10,636 bases of DNA from Bacillota bacterium (GTDB taxonomy: Bacteria > Bacillota > Clostridia > Acetivibrionales > DSM-2933): positions 1-10,636 of the forward strand of contig JAEZNF010000501.1 of NCBI GenBank assembly GCA_023441845.1, written 5' to 3'. The notes below the pieces were generated by a model. It was not told the origin of the DNA. It made no database searches and was given only the letters and a program-made list of their open reading frames with translations. Below, one piece after another: positions 6,818 through 10,636 of this stretch (within the stretch, counting starts at the first letter, position 1; each line of letters begins with the position of its first letter). Both the position numbers and the translations under genes were made by a program.

Positions 6818-8746
6818 TCAATCTTTCCAAAGGTTATTTGCCGCATATTTGAGAATCACATTGCAGCAGGAATCGCAATAACCGTTATTTTTCATTTCTT
6901 CAACCATTGCGTTATATTTTTCGTTTTGTTCCTTGTCCCTGACCTTTGCCAGTGTCACAACCCTGCTCAATTCCCTTACCGATGCCGTCAATTTCTTTTC
7001 AATGGCTTCTTTAAGCGGTTCATAACTGTTGTAATCAAGTTTTCCGCCATTTCTTAAGACAAAGAACATATATGCCGTTACATCCGCCCTGAATCCTTTG
7101 GCTGCAGAGTCGGGTATTCCGATTTGCTCTTCTATGGATCTCAGGAATTTTTCATCCGGCTCCAACTCCTCGCCCGTGTTACGGTCTTTTATTTTTGTCT
7201 TGTTAACAAACGCCTCTGAATGGTCCAGATAATTGTTAAACAAACTTTCTGCCTGCTCTCTGTACCCTATAATAAAGGCTTTTGTAATTTCCTTTTCAAG
7301 AATCTTATTATATTCCTTCCTGATAGTATCCTGTATGAATGCCAGATAGCGGGACTTCTCGTCCTCAGCTATTGCCAGCTCCTTAACCGATTTTATAAGC
7401 GTCTCCATGACAGAAATAGGGTTTATACAGTCGTGCTCCGACTCTGAAAGAGTTGTGTCCAGGGCTTTCATTATGAATCTGGTGGAAATACCCGACATGC
7501 CTTCTCTCTGGACCTCTTCCCTTAGTTCCAAAATGTCTATCTTTCTTGCCATTCCCTTTTCAACTATTTCTTCGCCGTTATAAATCTTGAGCTTGGTCAT
7601 AGGGTCAACCTTTGCAGACGGAACAAGCCTTGTCAGTATTGCAAACATGGAAGCTATCTCAATTGTATGCGGAGCAATATGAGCTTTAAACTTGCTCTTC
7701 TTCAAAATCTTTTCGTATATCTTTATTTCTTCATTCAATTCGAGGCAGTACGGTATCTCGATCTTTACTATTCTGTCGAGTATGGCCTCATTGGTATGAT
7801 CAGACTTGAATTTGTTCCATTCGGCTTCATTTGAATGTGCAAGTATAATACAGTCAAAGTAAATCATTGATCCTTTGCCGGGTGAAGGAATGGATTTTTC
7901 CTGTGTAGCCGTTATCATTGTATGAAGGTATTCGGTCTCATTCTTAAAAACTTCTATGAACTCGACAATACCCCTGTTACCTACATTAAAGGCGCCGTTT
8001 AAAGACAATACCCTTGGGTCATCCTCAGGATACATGTCTATTTTCGAGATATCCACAGATCCTATAAGAACCGAAGTATCCTGATTGTTAGGGTCTACAG
8101 GAGGGACAACGCCTACTCCCTTTCTTGATCTTATGGAAAATCCCAGTGTCTCAACCGGAAACTTTTCATATTCGCCCTTAAACTCATTTTTCAGCCTGTA
8201 ACGGCATATAGGGCATAAATCCCCCTCTATCCTCACATTTAAAATTTCCTCAAACTGCTTCCTTAAATGCTTTGGAATCAGGTGAAGCGGTTCCTCCCTT
8301 ATCGGGCACCCTTTTAATGCATATATTTCCGTGCTGGTCTCCAAAGCTCTCTTCAATGCTTCCATCAAAGAAGACTTTCCCGACCCGACAGGCCCTACAA
8401 GGTATAACACCTGCCTGGATTCTTCTCCCTCCATTGCAGCCGAATGGAAATACCTGACCAGCTTCATTATGGTTTTGTCTATCCCAAAAAAGTCATCTTC
8501 AAAGAACTTATACTTTTTTATGATGTCATTACCATATATCCTTCTGAGCCTGGGATTTTCATCGGTTTTAATCACTTCCACTCCGGGAGCGGTTATCAGG
8601 TTATACATCCTTTGATGCGCCAATATCGCAGCATCCGGATTCCCCTTCAAAATTTCCAAATAGTCAAGAAGAGTACCTTCAAAGTGCCCGTTTTTCCTCT
8701 CCTCCCTATCCCTGCGAATAATACTTGAAATATCGGCCTTTGCCAT
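6818..8746 (-). CDS. prkA: PrkA AAA+ ATPase / serine protein kinase family
   Basis: 642 residues, essentially the length of E. coli YeaG and B. subtilis PrkA. The AAA+ part carries Walker A GPVGSGKS (118-125), a CPIC pair (178-181), the PrkA signature LNGAFNVGNRGIVEFIEVFK (249-268; acidic residues Walker-B-like) and FDCIILAHSNEAEW (297-310). The C-terminal PrkA domain ends with GYCDSCC (622-628), a conserved cysteine motif of the family that may bind metal with the first pair. It was first described as a serine kinase in B. subtilis; later work argued for ATP-dependent protease activity, so the reaction is debated. It acts in the cytoplasm in sporulation and stress. AGGGGGC lies eight bases before the ATG. 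First gene of the prkA-yhbH-spoVR operon, preceded by its own promoter candidate. Confidence 0.97.
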   Translation of the reverse strand: MAKADISSIIRRDREERKNGHFEGTLLDYLEILKGNPDAAILAHQRMYNLITAPGVEVIKTDENPRLRRIYGNDIIKKYKFFEDDFFGIDKTIMKLVRYFHSAAMEGEESRQVLYLVGPVGSGKSSLMEALKRALETSTEIYALKGCPIREEPLHLIPKHLRKQFEEILNVRIEGDLCPICRYRLKNEFKGEYEKFPVETLGFSIRSRKGVGVVPPVDPNNQDTSVLIGSVDISKIDMYPEDDPRVLSLNGAFNVGNRGIVEFIEVFKNETEYLHTMITATQEKSIPSPGKGSMIYFDCIILAHSNEAEWNKFKSDHTNEAILDRIVKIEIPYCLELNEEIKIYEKILKKSKFKAHIAPHTIEIASMFAILTRLVPSAKVDPMTKLKIYNGEEIVEKGMARKIDILELREEVQREGMSGISTRFIMKALDTTLSESEHDCINPISVMETLIKSVKELAIAEDEKSRYLAFIQDTIRKEYNKILEKEITKAFIIGYREQAESLFNNYLDHSEAFVNKTKIKDRNTGEELEPDEKFLRSIEEQIGIPDSAAKGFRADVTAYMFFVLRNGGKLDYNSYEPLKEAIEKKLTASVRELSRVVTLAKVRDKEQNEKYNAMVEEMKNNGYCDSCCNVILKYAANNLWKD

Positions 8747-8788
8747 ATTTATTGCCCCCTTTTTTTCATAAGAATAGACTTTTACCGT

Positions 8789-8816
8789 ATTAAAAAAATT
8801 ACCAGAAGACTATCAA
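8789..8816 (-). promoter_or_regulatory. Probable sigma-A promoter of the prkA operon
   Basis: On the minus strand TTGATA (8811-8816), 16-base spacer, TTTAAT (8789-8794); each box matches the consensus at five of six positions. It lies about 43 bases before the prkA start. A GCATA a little upstream resembles a forespore sigma -35 box, but the matching -10 is poor, so sporulation-sigma control is not shown. Confidence 0.45.
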
Positions 8817-9086
8817 ACCTTTTAATTATTTATATGCGAGCAATCCGGTGATTTATTGTAAAACTATTCACTACAAAATATTCAGTCGAAAAGCTGTATT
8901 ACATAATATTATAAAATCATCTATATATTTCCTGGTATAGCTAAATAATTTTTTTGTACTTGATTGATATATTACACTTATATCCCTAAATATGCACTTA
9001 TTCATATATTTACTTTAATACAAAAACAGATGGAAGTATCAAGCCTGTGCCCTAAAAGAGGCTCACCTTATATGAGATTTCTATCT

Positions 9087-9198
9087 ATATGTTTCGCGAA
9101 AAACATTTTACATTTCTAATTCTATTTTTTCGTGAAATCATATACCTTGATCCATTGAACGCGCAATACTTTATAAAAATATTTTCGCGTTCAATATA
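9087..9198 (-). repeat. Left arm of a 370-bp inverted-repeat element
   Basis: Read from outside inward this arm begins ATATGTTTCGCG and ends TTCAATATA, and it matches the reverse complement of 9342-9456 over nearly its full length with short mismatches and two or three small indels. It contains the palindrome TTTCGCGAAA (9092-9101) at the outer edge and, at the inner edge, a nested hairpin ATTGAACGCG (9154-9163) with CGCGTTCAAT (9186-9195). No transposase lies between the arms. Possible MITE/fold-back element or regulatory structure. Confidence 0.9.
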
Positions 9199-9240
9199 AA
9201 AGAAATATTTTGGAAACTTCATTTTCTTATATATAATTTT

Positions 9241-9270
9241 ATCATAAACCCATTAAAATAACTATATCAA
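9241..9270 (-). promoter_or_regulatory. Possible leftward promoter in the core of the inverted-repeat element
   Basis: On the minus strand TTGATA (9265-9270), 18-base spacer, TATGAT (9241-9246), each five of six to consensus. It would read out through the left arm toward prkA. In an AT-rich region chance matches are likely. Confidence 0.35.
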
Positions 9271-9321
9271 TTTTGCTTGCTTATGATGCATTTATTACCA
9301 TTAATCTGCCTCTCCCTTTAG

Positions 9322-9330
9322 TGTTATAAT
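9322..9330 (+). promoter_or_regulatory. Possible rightward extended -10 promoter in the core of the inverted-repeat element
   Basis: TG-T-TATAAT is a perfect extended -10 box; no good -35 is seen 17 bases upstream. It would read through the right arm into the membrane-protein gene, giving a leader of about 160 bases. Confidence 0.4.
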
Positions 9331-9341
9331 ATATTTCAAAC

Positions 9342-9456
9342 TATATTGAACGCGCGAAAGAAATTTCATAAAGTGTTGCGCGTTCAATAGATCAAGGTAT
9401 ATGATGAAAGCGAAAAAATTGAATTAGAAATGTAAAATGGTTTTCGCGAAACATAT
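9342..9456 (+). repeat. Right arm of a 370-bp inverted-repeat element
   Basis: Inverse of the left arm, roughly 85-90% alike by hand alignment. Its nested hairpin is a perfect 10-bp stem, TTGAACGCGC (9346-9355) with GCGCGTTCAA (9378-9387), and its outer palindrome TTTCGCGAAA is at 9442-9451. If transcription starts in the core, this arm forms most of the 5' leader of the gene at 9496. Confidence 0.9.
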
Positions 9457-9465
9457 TTGCTTCGA

Positions 9466-9471
9466 TATAAT
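9466..9471 (+). promoter_or_regulatory. Possible -10 box close to the membrane-protein gene
   Basis: A perfect TATAAT lies 24 bases before the ATG at 9496. The -35 position falls on the TTTCGCGAAA palindrome of the right arm and does not resemble a -35 box, so it would need an activator or be fortuitous. Confidence 0.35.
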
Positions 9472-9495
9472 CATTTATATATGGGGAGAACAGTT

Positions 9496-10636
9496 ATGTC
9501 CAAACTCAAACCGGTATTAACCAAACTATTCCTTATATCCGCTGCAGTTTTAGCCGGCATATGCCTTTTTGCTGCATCGGTTTCCGTTATAGCCGATAAG
9601 AGTGTAATGGAAGTTGATTTTCACAAACACCTTTTTGAGAAAAACAATATATATTCGCATACACAAAGTATTTTAAGCAGTTCCATGAATGATTTTATCA
9701 ATAACTTGAAAAAGAATTCGGCAGCAGACTTTGAAAAACATACAGACATTTTTTATGTTTTACAAAAATCAACAACCCCCGAAATGATAAAAACAAACCT
9801 TGATTCAATCCGTGACGAACTTTTTGAGTTTTTCGAAGGCAAAAGGCAGTTTCTTCCCGATATCTGCCTGGATACAAGGTCTATACCTGCAAATTCAACC
9901 GGTTCATCGGATAGTGAAAGTAATAAGCTCACATATGCTTTAACTAAAATTGATAAGGTCAACTTAAGCCTGGTACTCCAGTATATAAATAGAAATGATA
10001 TAAATGACAGGCTTTCTTTTATTAAACTGGCATTCTTCGGGATTAAGAAGCTACCCGTATACTCTATACCGTTGTTTTTTCTGCTTTTTACGGCTGCTTT
10101 TTTATTAAGCGGAAAAAGCAGTTCCATATTAAAATGGACGGCATCCTCTTTTGCTGTTTGCAGCATCATGGGATTTGCGGCTTCAATATCAGTAGCGGTG
10201 TATTCATACAATGTACTTCCTAAAAATATTTATCCAATAAAATCGTCGGTTCCGCTGCAATCCGAAGTGCTGATCTCCTATATCCGTGACTGTTCAAATG
10301 CTGTATTGCAACTGTTTGCCATATCAAGCGTTTTCTTTGTAATATTATCAGTGATTTTATTTATGATTCCCAGGTTTTCAGCCTCAAAAGCAAACAAAAA
10401 CAATACGGAAATCAAAGAGCGCTTAAATATGGGAATTAAAATAAAGTATTCCGCATCTTTAACGGTATTTGTATTAATCATATCGGTATTGGCCTACAAC
10501 ACTTATACGCTTAAAAAAGAGTTTTATTCAAATGATTTTCAGGTAGTAATGTCCAAAATCAAAAATGCCAATACCGTTACACAGGTTATTTCGGCAAAAG
10601 ATACGGTTATCTATTCCCTGCTAATAAAGATTGTCG
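9496..10636 (+). CDS. Unrecognised multi-pass membrane protein, 3' end cut by window edge
   Basis: The first 380 codons are visible with no stop before the window end. GGGGAGA lies about eight bases before the ATG. I do not recognise the family. Visible plan: a signal-anchor-like segment (about 9-31), a polar region of about 150 residues, probably outside the cell (DFHKHLFEKNNIYSH, many Lys/Asp/Asn), then membrane segments at about 186-206, 215-237, 272-292 and 319-336, and another polar stretch. The stretch from 319 on (hydrophobic segment, then FYSNDFQVVMSKIKNAN) resembles the protein's own beginning (hydrophobic segment, then VDFHKHLFEKNN), so the protein may be built of repeated membrane-plus-polar modules. 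No catalytic motif is evident. It is divergent from the prkA operon and stands directly after the inverted-repeat element. The coding call is supported by the long open frame, ribosome site and clear membrane pattern. Confidence 0.85.
   Translation, partial: MSKLKPVLTKLFLISAAVLAGICLFAASVSVIADKSVMEVDFHKHLFEKNNIYSHTQSILSSSMNDFINNLKKNSAADFEKHTDIFYVLQKSTTPEMIKTNLDSIRDELFEFFEGKRQFLPDICLDTRSIPANSTGSSDSESNKLTYALTKIDKVNLSLVLQYINRNDINDRLSFIKLAFFGIKKLPVYSIPLFFLLFTAAFLLSGKSSSILKWTASSFAVCSIMGFAASISVAVYSYNVLPKNIYPIKSSVPLQSEVLISYIRDCSNAVLQLFAISSVFFVILSVILFMIPRFSASKANKNNTEIKERLNMGIKIKYSASLTVFVLIISVLAYNTYTLKKEFYSNDFQVVMSKIKNANTVTQVISAKDTVIYSLLIKIV

Larger units (their letters stand above)
8747..9495. other. 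Long AT-rich intergenic region between prkA and the rightward membrane-protein gene
   Basis: No convincing gene is seen in these 749 bases. The left part (about 8820-9085) is very AT-rich and holds only the prkA promoter candidate at its edge and a small inverted repeat AGCCT/AGGCT (9042-9063). The right part is occupied by the 370-bp inverted-repeat element (9087-9456), followed by a TATAAT box and the ribosome site of the rightward gene. Confidence 0.8.

Noticed and set aside
8811..8836. Forespore sigma (SigF/SigG) promoter for prkA
   Set aside because: GCATA is present on the minus strand but the -10 region at the right spacing matches poorly; the sigma-A-like boxes fit better.
9042..9063. 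AGCCT/AGGCT hairpin as a terminator or riboswitch
   Set aside because: Only five base pairs around a 12-base loop, with no adjacent T-run and no recognisable riboswitch core.
9401..9427. Mini-ORF in the right arm (ATGATGAAAGCG...TAG) as a leader peptide
   Set aside because: Eight codons, and the left-arm counterpart differs in frame and length because of the flipped block, so it is not conserved between arms.
9087..9456. Inverted repeat as a CRISPR array or integron attC pair
   Set aside because: Only two copies in inverse orientation, with no regularly spaced direct repeats, no cas genes and no attC R-box pattern or integrase in view.
9753..10211. A 152-codon minus-strand open frame opposite the membrane-protein gene, and another at 10278-10481
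   Set aside because: The plus strand has a longer frame running from 9496 to the window end with a good ribosome site and membrane-protein pattern; the minus frames have no ribosome site and improbable composition.

Overview
The window looks like chromosomal DNA from an AT-rich, spore-forming, anaerobic Firmicute of the clostridial type (Ruminiclostridium/Acetivibrio-like). This rests on the prkA-yhbH-spoVR set, the strong purine-rich ribosome binding sites, the lipoprotein signal peptides and the codon use. The exact species cannot be read from the sequence alone. No rRNA, tRNA, CRISPR array, intact transposase or phage gene was found.

Layout, left to right. (1) 1-472, minus strand: the N-terminal third or so of an ABC-transporter solute-binding lipoprotein, cut by the window edge. 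(2) 681-3860, minus strand: a compact three-gene unit transcribed in the order histidine kinase (no large sensor domain), NarL-type response regulator, and a lipoprotein with a subtilisin-like fold in which every expected catalytic position is substituted. A promoter candidate precedes it and an imperfect hairpin with a T-run follows it. (3) 4109-8746, minus strand: the stress/sporulation cluster prkA, yhbH and spoVR in one operon, with a sigma-A-like promoter upstream of prkA and a clean A7-stem-T7 terminator just after spoVR. (4) 8747-9495: a 750-base very AT-rich stretch without a convincing gene. Its right half is a 370-bp element made of two arms of about 112-115 bases in inverted orientation (roughly 85-90% alike by hand alignment) around a 143-base core. 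Each arm contains a smaller GC-rich hairpin and a TTTCGCGAAA palindrome. (5) 9496 to the right edge, plus strand: the start of an unrecognised multi-pass membrane protein, the only gene reading rightward.

How the parts may work together. PrkA (AAA+ ATPase/kinase-like), YhbH (von Willebrand-A-like metal-site protein) and SpoVR are known partners by gene neighbourhood and co-regulation in starvation and sporulation; here they share one transcript. The kinase and regulator make a classical phosphorelay. Because the kinase lacks an obvious extracellular sensor, the co-encoded degenerate subtilase is a reasonable guess for an accessory binding protein, but this is inference. The inverted-repeat element lies between the prkA operon and the divergently transcribed membrane-protein gene and carries promoter-like sequences pointing outward from its core. 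It could be a MITE-like insertion, a divergent regulatory region or an invertible segment; the sequence alone does not decide.
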